Below are positions 13,241 through 25,662 of a stretch of 64,000 nt of DNA, piece after piece. The notes under the pieces are model-generated. The model had not been told where the DNA came from and searched no databases. It was given only the letters and a program-made list of their open reading frames with translations. Source of the stretch: Thuidium tamariscinum (lineage: Eukaryota; Streptophyta; Bryopsida; Hypnales; Thuidiaceae); the NCBI GenBank assembly GCA_947034885.2, contig OX344749.2, positions 35,335,182-35,399,181 on the forward strand, written 5' to 3'. The position numbers and the translations under genes were made by a program. Positions within the stretch are counted from its first letter, which is position 1; each line of letters starts with the position of its first letter.

Positions 13241-13244
13241 TTAA

Positions 13245-13932
13245 TAATCACATACTTGCTGAATTTTAGAAGTAAAAAATAAATTTTACTACAAGCCTAT
13301 CTATCTTGCCAACCATATTTTGGCCATTATAATGCTTGATCTAGGTACTTGATTACAGGAAAGATTATGGTCTTGTGAAATGGATATTTGTCCATACCTT
13401 GTGCCAGAGTATGAGTCAAGAATTTCAAAGTTCATTCAAAATTGACTTTGTAAGAACTAGGAACCTATCAAAAAATAATTTATTTGTTTGAGGGATAAAC
13501 TGTGTTTATGAAAGGAAATCTAAACTTCGCAAATTTAGTTATGTAATTCCAAGAAACTCTCTTCTAACTTCAAATAATATGATCTACTATATGGTTGAAG
13601 TTTTTCAGGATAATTACATGTGTTATTTGTGTACTAATTTTTAAAAAGCACAAAAATGCACAATGCAAAATTTTCTACAAAGATGACTTTTTTGCAATGA
13701 TCTTAGTTTGCAAAGTCTCTCAATCATGGTTCAAATAAATTTTTTGTTTTAACTTTAAATACTAAGCTCTAAAATTTTATGTTTTAAAAGTTTTTAAATT
13801 TTTCCTACACATTGCTATTAATAGTGGATTATTGGACAATAAAGATTTTGTGTAGTTGAATTTCATTTTTGGAAGAAGATTCTATAAATTGAAATATACT
13901 CCTCCTTCCCAAAATGATTGGCAACTTCGAAT
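13245..13932. other. AT-rich intergenic stretch
   Basis: Nothing recognisable lies between two TIR elements. Confidence 0.35.
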
Positions 13933-14313
13933 GCATTTGAGGTTATTTGAGACCTTCGGAAGACTGTTTAAAGGTTATTCTCCAAAACTGTTCCCCATGC
14001 TTCAAACCAACTATAGCTAGTCTAAATATTCAATTTTTTAAAATTTAAATTTTAAGAAATTCAAAAAGTATCAAAGAAAATTTAAATGATTTTTTTAAAT
14101 CAATTATTTTTTATTGTTTTTTTTTTCTTTCCAAAAATATTTTTAAAGTATTTTTAAATATCTAATCATTCATTTTAGAAAATAATTACTTAAATATTAT
14201 TTGATATGGCAATTGCTTGACCACGTTGGATTCCTTAGGTGGCAACTTTGCTACAATGTTTCTACAATCCAAGGAACTTAGAGTCTTCCAAAGGCCTCAA
14301 ATCTCCCCTAATA
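13933..14313 (+). mobile_element. Family H TIR element (about 380 bp)
   Basis: Left TTTGAGACCTTCGGAAGACT pairs with the inverted right end TTTGAGGCCTTTGGAAGACT. The core repeats the family H motif of a GGCAATTGCTTGACCACG type. Termini are certain to within about 5 bp. Confidence 0.6.
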
Positions 14314-15318
14314 TTAAGTTGTATTTTCTTAAGGTTGGATATAAACCCTCAAAGTCATAGCTATCAATATGTAGTTTGGTGAACTCAAATTGAAGTGATG
14401 AACTTCTTATGACTCCCAAAAAACAAGTGTTTCTTGGATTTATCTAATAATCCTATCACACAAATTAGAAGAAATACCTTGCAAACTTTTCAATAAGTTT
14501 TATAAAATTCATATTAAATACTAAATGCAAAAGTTACAACACTTCAAATTGGACTCTCAAGCTCTTATAAGGACACTTTTGTTCACCTAGTGAGCTTAGA
14601 GATTCATGTTTCAAACTTTTGTTTGAAAGTAACCATTGCATGATTATTCTAAGTTTCAACTTATAATTCATCTTTCACATTTATACAAAAGAATTGTAAT
14701 CTGAATAAAGGCACAAAGCAAGTCCTTTGCTATTTTGGAAAATATATTCATCAACCTAAGTATGCAATCGATCATATTGTGACTCAAAATTCCAACTTCA
14801 AATTGTTGTTGAATGTAAAGGAATGTACTAGATTTGTAGGAATACCATTTTTTCAATTTGTAGCTAAGAAAAAAGTAATGCCTTCAAAATCACTCAATGC
14901 TTAAGCCTAGGCAATAAAAATCAAATACTAAAAATTCAAGATAATTTTTTACTCATAGAGTATATCTATGACTTTATTTCTAGATGGAAAGCTTTCATTA
15001 TTCTATTTTGATTAATAATGTGAAACTTATGAAGCATGCATCTTGCTTTGAGGGCAACTTATGCATCTTTTTGGAAAAAAAAGGGTCTGTGTAAGATTTA
15101 TTTCTTAACTCAACTTTCAATTTTCTTAAAAACAAAAAATTTCAGCATTAAGGCTAATTTGTTTCAATTCCATCTTAAAATTCTTAGCAATTTCTTATTT
15201 TTCCTTCAATCTTCAATTGTGTCTATTTAATAATTTCTTAAAAGAATAAAAAACTCTTTTTATTTTTTGGAATTTTTTTCCGAAATTTTCAACTTAACTT
15301 TCTACCATGAAGATTTAA
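14314..15318. other. AT-rich intergenic stretch
   Basis: No gene or mobile-element end was recognised; only short chance open frames occur. Confidence 0.35.
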
Positions 15319-16500
15319 CCCCTAAAGGACTAGCCTCCTAAATTTGGCAATATAGCAATTTTAGGCAAGTATGTGTCATTAGAGATTTTCATATTCTAGG
15401 CCCAAATTTTAATAGAAGGTGGGGATAAGGAATGTTTTTTATATGCACTAAAATTTAGAATGTTTGGAAATATGAATCAATAGTAATGGCCCAATATGTT
15501 GGGGTTTTTTTGTAACTAGGGAATTTGAGTAGATTGGAAAAAAATCACTTTTTTCAAAAACTAAAATTTGAAATTTATTTTCTTCATTCATATGAGTATG
15601 GAAAGCTTTGAATCATTCCATTTTGATCAATGAGTCAAAGGTTATAAGAATTTTTTGTTTGTGGGAAGTTGTGGATTTATAGTTGTAGTATGTGATCATA
15701 GAAAGTGTGAGCCTATGAGCCTAGAATTTTATACACCTAAAGTATAGGTGTCTATAGATGGTTGCTATTATGTGAGCTTAGAAGTGTAAGCCCATGAGCC
15801 TATAATACTATGCACCTATAATATAAGTGTCTATATTATAGTAAGCTTCTATATTAATAGAACATATATGCTAAAAATACCTATATTATAGGTATTTGTG
15901 TTATAAACACCTTTAATGGTTGCATTATATATATATATATAAAATCAAGGCTTACATGCTCACACTTTCATGCTCACATGCTAACACCATTGGATGTCTA
16001 TATTATAGACACCTCAATGGTTATAGTGTATCTATGTTCTAAACACCTATATTATAGGTATTTATGTTATAAACACCTTCAATGAGTGTAGCATACCTAC
16101 TTATACTTAGGCTCAAGGCTCATAGGCTCACATTTCTATGCTCGCATACTAGCATTGTTGGTTGTAGATTCTCTATTCTAAAATAAACTTTCAAGTCCTT
16201 TATTTTATTGAATTTTCAATATTTTTTGAAAAAATAAATCATGGGATGCAAATTGATTTTTACAACATTGCAATCATTGAAAATGGAAATTTCCAATTCC
16301 ATAATTAAATTATCAACAACTTTGTATTTTGAATCATTTGCTACAACTTTCTACTTACTATTTATTTCCTATATGTTGTACAATTTCATATAATTTGAAA
16401 AATTTTAAGCAAGTACCCTACTTGGCCTCAACAATGAATCCAATGAAGCACAGCTATTTTGGACCATTTCCATATGATTGTTGCCTTCTAAAATGCAATT
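15319..16500 (-). mobile_element. Family A element, minus orientation, interrupted by family E elements
   Basis: TTAA (15315-15318) is followed by CCCCTAAAGGAC and the reverse complement of the family A right end. After an interruption the family A body resumes near 16328 with the reverse complement of the part containing CAACATATAGGAAAAA. The far end is not intact, so the right boundary is approximate. Confidence 0.55.
15682..16161. mobile_element. Two nested family E palindromic elements
   Basis: Two left ends (near 15682 and 15770) and two right ends (near 15992 and 16161) carry the same inverted motif, based on GTGAGCATAAAAGTGTGAGC and its variants. The order left-left-right-right shows one copy (15770-15992) sitting inside another. 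The interior alternates ATATTATAGG and CACCTATA blocks, so it is palindromic at several scales. Confidence 0.65.
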
Positions 16501-16726
16501 GCCCTCATTTGAAGATGTAGTTTACAACTCCCAATATTACAATATAGTGAACAATGTGGAAAAAAGACGCTCCCAAGGTGCTTTAGAGACGTTTTGACTA
16601 TCTTCTCAATTTCATTTGGGTATTAAAGTCACCGACACACTATATTTCCATAAATTGCCACAAATTTCAAAAGAAACTCTGTGAGGTTGAAGCATTTAAA
16701 CTGATATAACATAGTATTTAAATAAA

Positions 16727-17630
16727 CCCCTAGATAGTCAAGGCCTTTTTCTTTGGCAAAAAACACTCAAAACTACCATTTCTATTGCAAAGAGTAAAGG
16801 AATTTGAAAATCATTGTTTTGGGACATGTAACTATAGGATCTTACATTTAACTTGTATCAAAATGTATAGAATAAATTTCAAAATTTGTATTGCATAGAT
16901 TGCAAGATATTTTCTTTTTAAATGAGAAAAACAAGTGTTTTTGCACATTGCATGATTAGATTATTTGACTTTGAACCCTTTTAATTTGACAGTCTTACAC
17001 TAAAAAGTTTGAGCTTTAAATCTTTCTAGTGGAAAATTGAATTGAGAATTTAGGGGGGAAATATAAATTCAAAGAAACTTAATTTTCATTCTAAAGAAAA
17101 ATTGTTAACTTGAACTAGGTATGAGTCAGAAGGAACATCTAAATTATTAATATCTTTAAGATGGGATTAAAACATACTAATCCCAATGGTAAGATTGCTA
17201 TAGCAAGCAAACTAAACCATATAGAACTTTCTTTTTCTTAAATTGTAAAACTTGCATTAAAAAATGAATCTTGTAAGTTATTTTTTCTAAAAGATGTTTA
17301 GATTGTCCAAAAAACAAGATTGTCCATAACTTTTATACATCTTATTCAAATGGAATCAAAGTTTTTCATAAAGACAAAAGTATAATCTATGAGGAAAATA
17401 TATATTTAAAAAAAAATTAATTTTGTAATTTTTTTTATTGCTTGCTATATTTAGTCTCCCCTATTTTGAGCTTATTTGGACACAACTTTTGTTCCTAGGC
17501 ATTGATTTGGAAAAAAATTATAGTCCCACAAAACTAATCAATTTTTCTATATTAAAAAAAATTCCAAAAATCATGACTAAAATTGAAACCATTGGTACCT
17601 TAGACATGGTATTCCGTTCACAATAAATAT
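16727..17630 (+). mobile_element. Diverged family A element
   Basis: It begins CCCCTAGATAGTC and shares with the copy at 61685 the early motif AAAACACTCAAAACTACCAT and the later ACTAATCCCAATGGTAAGAT. The right terminus is no longer recognisable. Confidence 0.5.
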
Positions 17631-18049
17631 ATGATAATTTGCAAAAAAATTAAATGATTGGAAAACCAAAATCATCTTTAATCACCATTGCAAAGGCAAA
17701 GGCTAGGTTACACTATTAATAGTATACATCTATAAAAAAAATTAAACATGACAAAATATTCAAATATTTTTTAATAATAGATCAAGAGACTTATAGAAGA
17801 GTGAATGGCATGTCATTTAGGGAACACCGAGTTAAATAAGTTTGGAATTGATGTTTGATGAAGTGGATACAAAGGCATTAGTGTCTAAAATCTTGCGATG
17901 AAAAAATGAAATGTCAAAGAATGGAGTTTAATTTTTGTATTTTTTACATTTTATAGAATTGATTTTTGAAGTTTGAACTGAAAAAAAATGGGACCTTCAA
18001 TCCTTCTTGAGTTAAATAATGCTCAACATATCTTTGTACACCTAATACA

Positions 18050-18331
18050 CATTAGATGAAATTTGAGGGCATTAGGAGACTGCAGGTTCCCAGACTGCGG
18101 AAACACTATTTCTGCCTTGTGAACTCGAATCCTACGTGGTTGCGACCCTGCCACATAATAAAAAATTTCAAAATTTCAAAAAAAAATTTGGACTTATTTT
18201 CATATTTCAAGACCCCAATTTTTTTTTTAAAATTTGGATTAAAGCCAGCTTGACAATGGCCGGTGGCATTGGGAGTTGCTTCGAGAACAAACCTGAAACG
18301 GCCCTGTAATGCCCTTAGATTTCTTCTAATG
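18050..18331 (+). mobile_element. Family H-related TIR element (282 bp)
   Basis: Inverted ends CATTAGATGAAATTTGAGGG and CATTAGAAGAAATCTAAGGG bound a GC-richer body. That body matches 59811-60076, for example in the segment with CATATTTCAAGACCCC. Confidence 0.65.
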
Positions 18332-19601
18332 ATGCTTATTGTAACACTCATTTTTATTGAAGTCCATGAAATTCATAATTGAATACTCATTTCTTTCATT
18401 ATTCATTCATTTTATATATTCTCCACAATTGTTAAGAGAACAATTTTATAAAATGAACACCTTCAATCTACTTGTCATCCAATGAAACACTTTATTTACA
18501 AAAAATTACGTAAATATAATAATATATGAGTTGTCTTGTAGATGAACTAATAAATTGTATCATTTTTAGAATTAATCACCATTATTCAAAACATCATGTA
18601 TTCAAATAATGTTGACTCAAATTTTACAATGCACATCCATATAAATTAATTCACATTGATTTTTAAAAAAATTCATTAAAAAAATAAAAATTCTATTGAA
18701 TTCTTAAAAAAATTACTAGGACTCTGTTGCTCTTTGTGCCATTAGTGCCATTCAATTGAAAGGCTTAAAAGGCTTTAGGATCTAATTTTGGGTTGGAAGA
18801 TCTTAACAATGGGCCCTTGAAGCATTAGATTTCTATTCAAAATCAATTTCTCATTACTACTATTTGGCTATTAATTTAAATATTTATATTAAAAAAGGAA
18901 AATATCATTACAAGATTTAATCATGAATAATTTCTAAATGTACTGCTTGATTGCCACCTCTTCAAAAGTGGACTTTAATTGAATAGAAATAAACATTTTT
19001 TATACAAGTCTAATGGTTGGATATTCCATGTAAAAAGTTTTTTTTTCAACACATCTTTTTATACTAGAAAGGACACCCTAGAAGTGTTTTTCTTTGAAAC
19101 ATAGTTATGATCTTTTAGGAGTTAATGGATAATTATGCAAGCGCCAAAAAATTGCAATGACAATTGGTTAGTGACTTGCTACAATATGTTAGTGTGCCAT
19201 CACTAAGAGTATTCAATCTAATAACTTGATGCAATCAAATTAAATATTTTTTCCACCGCAACCCACCCCCTTTCACTTGTATTTTCTTACAAACAGTTTT
19301 TATAGCAAACAATATGGGATAATGTGAATTCTATATGTATATATTTGTATGTACATACATCTATTCTATATGTATGTAATCTATATCATGTATCTTATGA
19401 TTATATTTTGTATTCCATAATCCGTGCTCAATATTATGTATCTATATCATGATTGATTGCCAAATCAACAAGTTTTTTTTCCCTCCCAACCAAATCGGCA
19501 ATAAAGAAAGGATGTTTTCTTTCCCCTCAGGTCCAATGGTTGTTGTTCACCCAAGGAAGGGGGGATTTTGGTAAAGAAGGAGCCATCTTTTCACGGGATA
19601 A
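18332..19601. other. AT-rich intergenic stretch left of the tandem duplication
   Basis: No gene or repeat boundary was recognised. The homology between the two tandem units begins just after this stretch. Confidence 0.35.
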
Positions 19602-20100
19602 TATCGTTGGTCTTTATTTCTTTGAATCAATCATAGTCATGACTTGGGATGAACTTCCTACTTACCTTTAAAAGCCCAAACCTTCTTCTATATGTTTAGG
19701 ACTATTGTAAAAATGGTTGGAGTTAATATTTCTTTAGCGATGACCATTCCAACCATATTTCATTGGCATAATATATGTGCACTTACATCTAATTGTCATT
19801 AAATACAACCAAGTATAGTCACTATTTGAACCCCTAAACTCCCAAGTTCATATTTTTATCAAAAAAAAAATTTCATTTTCATTTCTAATGCAAAAAAAAA
19901 AAAAAATTAAAGTTTTTTTCTTTTGTATCTAACCATACAATCTTGCACTAGACTATGACAATATAGATTACAAGATGTTTGCATTCCAAGTGAAGAAAAT
20001 AAGTATTTTTGCACCTTACGCAATACAATTTTTTGGCTTTGAATCTTTGTAACTTAAAATTTTTGCACCATTGATTTTGATATCCTAATATTTTGTATAG

Positions 20101-20846
20101 GGGCAATTGCAAGAAAGGGCTATACTATTTGGTGTCACAATTCAAGTGACTTTCATGACATTGGTTATAACTTTGGGGGAATTAAGCCAATGTGCTTGAA
20201 ATTTTTATTGAAGATGGCCAACTTGATAGTAATAAGATTCATTATTTTTCAGAAATTTCCAAAAATAATTTTCTAATTAAATTTTAGTTTAGCTAATTTG
20301 TCACACTTTGCAATTTAGGGTTTTTTAGTACTGTGGAGTATCCAAAATTAGTAATGTAGACTTGAAATTTATGTGGTCTATTCCCACACTAGAGATTCAT
20401 GTGTCCACCAAAAAGAATTAAAAAAGAACTTATTTTATATCCTCTACATTCATGCAAATAGGGACCTCTTGCGCATGCAATTCTAAACATTGAAAATGGT
20501 TTCAAAATCATTCTTTTGGTGAAATGTAATCACCATCAGTCCTTCTCAAATTTTCAATTTTTATTTTATTTTTAAATGTCTTTTTCCAATTTTTTTATAA
20601 ATTATTACAAAAAAAAAATGTAAAAGTGCTCATTTTCATGATATTTTGCACTTGTCTAGTTCACCTACTTAGAAAATTTTCCTTCACTTTTCCTTCATTG
20701 GGTACTTTCTTCTTCAAGAAATATACATTGATCATATTTTTTTATTTTAAAAAAAAATTGTTTTTATATTTTTAAAGCACTCCCGAAAAAAATGATTACT
20801 ATTCCAAAACGAGACAAAAAACGGGAGGCCTTTCTTGCAATCACCC
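20101..20846 (+). mobile_element. Family B TIR element with 4-bp duplication ATAG (746 bp)
   Basis: The ends are GGGCAATTGCAAGAAAGG and the inverse GGGTGATTGCAAGAAAGG. They are flanked by ATAG at 20097-20100 and 20847-20850. Unit 2 has an uninterrupted version of the site at about 40760 (TTTTATATGGGAGAATAG), which fixes the boundaries. The element is non-coding. Confidence 0.85.
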
Positions 20847-21010
20847 ATAGGAGAATCAAATTGAAAGTGAAGAAATAAAATTCAAAAAATACACTTGATT
20901 TTCATTTTATTTTTAATGTTAAATAGAAGTAGGTATGAGATTGAATAAAAATCTAAATTGATGATACTGAGTGTTCTAAGATAGAATTCAAACTTATTAA
21001 TCACAATGTA

Positions 21011-21147
21011 GTCACATTGGACAAGTTACTATTCATTTCTTGTCCAATTGGACAAGAAATGAACTAGAGACTTATCCAATTGGACAAGAATGAACTAGAG
21101 ACTTATCCAATTGGACAAAAAATGAATAGTAATTCGTCCAATGTGAC
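21011..21147. mobile_element. Miniature palindromic insertion (137 bp)
   Basis: GTCACATTGGAC and its inverse GTCCAATGTGAC form the ends, with further inverted pairing around ACTATTCATTT. A direct repeat of about 30 bp containing TTATCCAATTGGACAA lies inside. Unit 2 lacks it. The flanks carry an imperfect ATTAATC-type duplication. Confidence 0.65.
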
Positions 21148-21967
21148 AACCCCAATTAATCCCAATAATGGTAAAGTTGTTCTAGCAAGCAAATTTAACA
21201 CTACCAAACAATTCTTTTTTAAATGTGAAAATTGCATTCAAAAATGAATTCAATAAGTTAATATCTAGAATATATATTAGATTGAAAAGATTCTCCATGA
21301 ATTTCTCATCACCAATCCAAATAGAATGAATTAAAGTTTCACATATAAAGAAAAATCTAATTTTTTTTTCTTTTGTACATCTTAGTACCATATGTGGAGG
21401 TTTGTTTTGGCAAGTTTATGCCAAAATATTTTGCTTCTATCAATTCAACAATTTAGTAAGCAAATAGGATTTTTTTTGGCATTTAAATTATCCTAATTTT
21501 GGATTGATTCTTTTTATTCATGTATAAATGTGTTCTCTTTCCTAATTTTTCTCAAGAATCTTTTTTCAAATTTTTATAAATATATGTAAATTATTTTAAA
21601 AATTTCAACATCTTCCAAATTTTCTATAATTATTTATGAAACTAATCTACATATACAATAAATTGTTTTTTTGACTTTAGATGCCAATACTTTTGCTCCC
21701 ACACACCAATTAAAGTGAATATTATTCTCCCCAAAAGCTAATGTGGTTTCCTATTTCTAACAAAAGATTCTAGAAAATCATATAAAAAACAAATGCTAGA
21801 CAAACCTCCTCAAAACTCCAAAAATCTCCCATAGGGACTTTAGGACATTGGGACTTTGGAGGTTAAACATCAATTATTTTTTCAATTAGATCCTATTGTC
21901 AATTGAAAGAAGATTCCAAGTGAATACACTAATCATGCATTATTCCAACACTTTATGAATAAGTTTA

Positions 21968-22279
21968 TGGAAAATTTCATTAAAATGGCGAAATTCCATT
22001 ACTTTGACACTTTTTACAGTGCAAATTCTAGGATCTAAAATCTAAATTAGTCATAGATTTTTGAAATCTATATGTATTGTAGATGTCTAAAATGTATGTA
22101 GGTCCAAGATGCTTCAAACTATGTAGTTTGAAGTCTAAATATGTTGTAGATTTTTGAAATTTATATGAATCCTACATGTATGAAAGTTTATACATATCCT
22201 AGATGTCAACTTTTAGTTCACATTGCGCAATCTAAAAAATGGCATATGAAATATTGCCATTTTAACAAAATTCATTGTC
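21968..22279. mobile_element. Family C-related TIR element with 4-bp duplication TTTA (312 bp)
   Basis: Inverted ends centre on CATTAAAATGGCGAAAT and TGTTAAAATGGCAATAT. They are flanked by TTTA at 21964-21967 and 22280-22283. Unit 2 retains the empty site (AATAAGTTTATAAATTTTC near 41465). Confidence 0.8.
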
Positions 22280-22915
22280 TTTACAAATTTTCAAAGTATT
22301 GTCACCAAGTGCCCTACTTTCTCAACAACAAAAGTTGGAATCTCATGAGTTTGCGTGTGTATATCTTGTGTAATTAGAGCAACCCCACAACTTCACTGTG
22401 AAGCAATATTCTATACGTTCTGCACCATTAATCTCCCTTGTCAGAAGATCAATGCATGGTGCAAGACATTTACAATGTTGAATCACAGCGCAACTCCGGG
22501 GCTACTCCAAATTAGTATCTAGTTTTTTTTAACATTTTCAAATGGGTCCACATAAGGTAGAAACACCCAAATTGAATACTAGTAGTTCACAGGCACCTAA
22601 AAAAGAACCTTAATCCAAGAGCAAGTGAACCCAAAGAAGGCATGTGGGGTTCTAAAGTAGACAAGTGTGGTTCCAAGAAGTTGTCATTCTTCCAAGAAAT
22701 GGCCAATCACCCGCATGAGATTCAAAATTAGAGTGTATTACCTTTAGGTGTTTCCTTGCCCACTTTGGTATTAGTCTAGTATCTAGAATAGGTGCATCTA
22801 CACAATTGTTTTCAAAAATTCATATTATATTCATACAAGCTCAGAAAAATATGAACCTAATTTAGTTGGTTTCCTAAACCATTTCCTAATAAGTGCGTAC
22901 AATCTTTCTCCCTAT

Positions 22916-23834
22916 GGATGATTGCAAGAACGACTTCATGGTTTTGTCTCAAAATGGCCTGAGTACTGTAGTACTGTGACTTTTGGAATAAATTTTTTTT
23001 TGATGAAGTAAAATATGGATACTCTTAAGAACACTCTAAATAGTATGTGGATAAAAGTTCTAGCTTAGAAAAATTTATCTTTAAAAGTTATGCTCTCTCA
23101 AAGAGTGATATGGTCAATTTCGTTAAAATGGCGGTATTCCAAGTGCCATTTTGACATATTCCATGTGCCACTTTGACAAATTTCAAGTGTCATTTTGACA
23201 TCTTTTGTGTACCATTTTGACATAAAGGCTTAGTGGTAGAGGAAGAAAATGTGCCATTTTATTGGAGTATCGCCATTTTAATGAAATTGACCATTGATGA
23301 AAAATACAAGAAAATAGGTAGTTTGAAATTTTATTTTTTTTAAATAGTAAAAAAAATTCAAAAAAATAAACAAAAAAAATCGATTTTTTCTAACTTAAAG
23401 TTGTTTCTTCTTGCCAATTTTCATCTTCAAAAAAATTATTTTGTGTTCTCTACAAGTGTACCTTGGTAGTGCACTTTGAGCACATGTGGAAGGTGAATAC
23501 TTTACTATTTTTAGAAAATCTCTTCACAAGCTTGTGTAACTATAGTAGAAGTCCTTATATTTCAATTTTCACCTTCAAATTTGAAATTCAGGGTTGGAAA
23601 TAGTACTAAAAACTCTCAAAATGGCCAAGGTAGACATCCAATTGGGGTCAGTTTAAAAATAGTAAACTAATTTTTAAAAATTTCAAAAAATTACCAAATG
23701 TCAAGAACTTTAGTGTGTACCTCTGTTCCAAATTTCACGGCAAACAAAGACACAATGCAAAAATTATGAGCAAAAAACCTCCTGTCCAAAATCTAGGGGA
23801 CAACAAATAGGACAAGTCATTCTTGCAATCACCC
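22916..23834 (+). mobile_element. Family B TIR element with 4-bp duplication CTAT (919 bp including a nested element)
   Basis: The ends are GGATGATTGCAAGAA and, inverted, GGGTGATTGCAAGAA. They are flanked by CTAT at 22912-22915 and 23835-23838. It sits inside a family D element and itself contains the family C element 23110-23294. Confidence 0.8.
23110..23294 (-). mobile_element. Family C TIR element with 4-bp duplication TGAT (185 bp)
   Basis: Inverted ends ATGGTCAATTTCGTTAAAAT and ATGGTCAATTTCATTAAAAT are flanked by TGAT (23106-23109 and 23295-23298). It is the reverse orientation of the copy at 11013-11278, with fewer internal 22-bp units. Confidence 0.85.
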
Positions 23835-24429
23835 CTATGCACCTACTGGATCTCTTGATCCAGGGTAAGTGTCCATTTTACGAGCTCCTACCTTATCCAA
23901 GTCACAATTGGGCAGTGTCGTTTTGTGTGTGTCGTATGTCCCTTTCGTTTCCTTTCCTTTTGAGAAATTGGACTTTGGACTGAAGCTTGAATTTTTCGAC
24001 AAGAAGCGCCGTAGTTTCCCCGCCGTAGAAATTGGACAAAATTCACACGGAAGGGAAATTGTCCATGCGTTTCAAACAAGAGAAAAAACATTCGCACGGT
24101 TCAAAGTCAGGGCTGGTTGCAACTTGCAACATGGAGGATGTCCATCAGGGGTACAGTAGTCTGTAGCAACGGAGACCGCTGCTACACGGGTGTCCCGTGG
24201 ATCAGTGTCTGCAGGAGCCCCATACCGCACTAGATCGATGACCTCGTGCGTCACACAAAGGTGACAAAGTGGCCGCAACTGAACTTTCGAGCACTCTCAG
24301 CACGTTCGAGCACTTACTATTTCTCTTGTCCAAGACCCTCATCAGTTTTGGGATCTCGCCAGCCTCTTAACTTGTGATTTTACTCACCAAATAGCAACCG
24401 GGCATGCATGTGATGAACATTTCAAGCGG

Positions 24430-25662
24430 CGGAGCAGTCTAGCTATGTTAAAACGAAGGAAGTGTCAGACTTTTATTTCTCCTAGCTGTTTCTTCTGTTA
24501 ACTTGTTTAGTTGCGTGCTGGCAGTTTAAGTGTAAGTTTTGCAATCAATGCACATCGAAATGCCAAGAAAACGAATAACAAAAAATCTTCAATTTCAACC
24601 CATTGGCATGATTTGGGGCGATAGGAATTCGGTTCAAAAAAATGCAAAAAACTAGGAACCCAATTAAAACTACTGTAGGTCCCTAGCTTGCGTTTCGGAC
24701 TGCATGTTTTGGAAAGTGCTAGTGATGAAATATTGCCAGTATATATTCTAGTCCACAAAACCGACTTCAAAGCTTGTCGAAATGAAGACTTTCTGATTGA
24801 TTTCATGTCGCACCGAAACTCTTTTCCTCAGGAATGCTCCAGATCTACATTGATTTCCCCCCACAGTTTACAGTAACTCAGGGATCAACTTCGATCCTCT
24901 TTTCAGTTGAAGGCGGTTCGATTCGGGAGGGAACTTATTTTTGGGGCTTAACCAACTTTCTAATCCTCGCCATCGATCACCATCGATCATGAAAAGGGCC
25001 GGTGGCTGCTTTCCTCTTCGACTTGAGATTCCTCTTCCAGTTGTCAAAGAGAATTTGGGCTCCATTTTGTCACGATCCCGCCGTACGCTCATTTGAATAA
25101 TATCTATTAATTTAAACATAACGGAACAGTTGATGGAAATCTGTGTGCTGGTGGCTTGAAGACAGCCTCCATTCTCGTGCGAACAATCCTCTCGTCTGTA
25201 TCAATCCATCCATGAGATCTAGCGACTCTCTTTGGATCATTGACAGAAATATTCGTCAAGCCTTGAATGCCAACAGAATCCATAGAATTTAGGGGGTGAC
25301 CATCATAGGAACCATGAGAGAGAATTGGACTTGCTGATCACGACGACATTCAACCTTTGAATCCCGACAGAAATCGTAGATACATGCCAGATCAGTAGGT
25401 GATGCCAAACCCGATCTACACAAGAACGTGATTTCAGAACCTTTTAGAGCTTAGAAAACTCAATACTTCCGAAAAAGAAGACTCGCATTGCGTCCAATGT
25501 GGTAGCAATCGATATCTGAGACCTGTCACTCGCTAGCTCGCATCCCTACCAGACGACGCCCAGGATGCCCTCCACCATCTCCATGTAATTCAGGAGGACG
25601 TACCAGAAATCTGCCTCACTGTAAAGTGTGAATTGAAGCGCTTCGTGATCCAAGCAACAGCC
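24430..25662 (+). promoter_or_regulatory. Upstream region of NCED copy 1
   Basis: About 1.2 kb before the ATG aligns with 42590-43851 upstream of copy 2 at roughly 90 percent by eye, so it belongs to the duplicated block and must include promoter and 5' UTR. It has two CGCCATCGAT-like units near 24968, against three in copy 2. I could not place a TATA box or response elements with confidence. Confidence 0.35.

Larger units (their letters stand above)
19831..21862 (+). mobile_element. Family A element inside unit 1, with nested insertions
   Basis: It runs from CCCCTAAACTCCC to GGGACTTTGGAGG, with TTAA at 21863-21866 and a mutated TGAA on the left. The same element, at the same position, is present in unit 2, so its insertion predates the duplication. 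It is interrupted by a family B element and a small palindromic element. Confidence 0.65.
22555..23893. mobile_element. Family D TIR element, TA-flanked, interrupted by families B and C
   Basis: The ends are AGGTAGAAACACCC and, inverted, AGGTAGGAGCTCG, each abutting TA (22553-22554 and 23894-23895). Without the nested family B element its length is about 416 bp, close to the 356-bp copy at 63071. Unit 2 has the empty site near 41920. TA flanks suggest a Tc1/mariner-type origin (inference). Confidence 0.7.
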
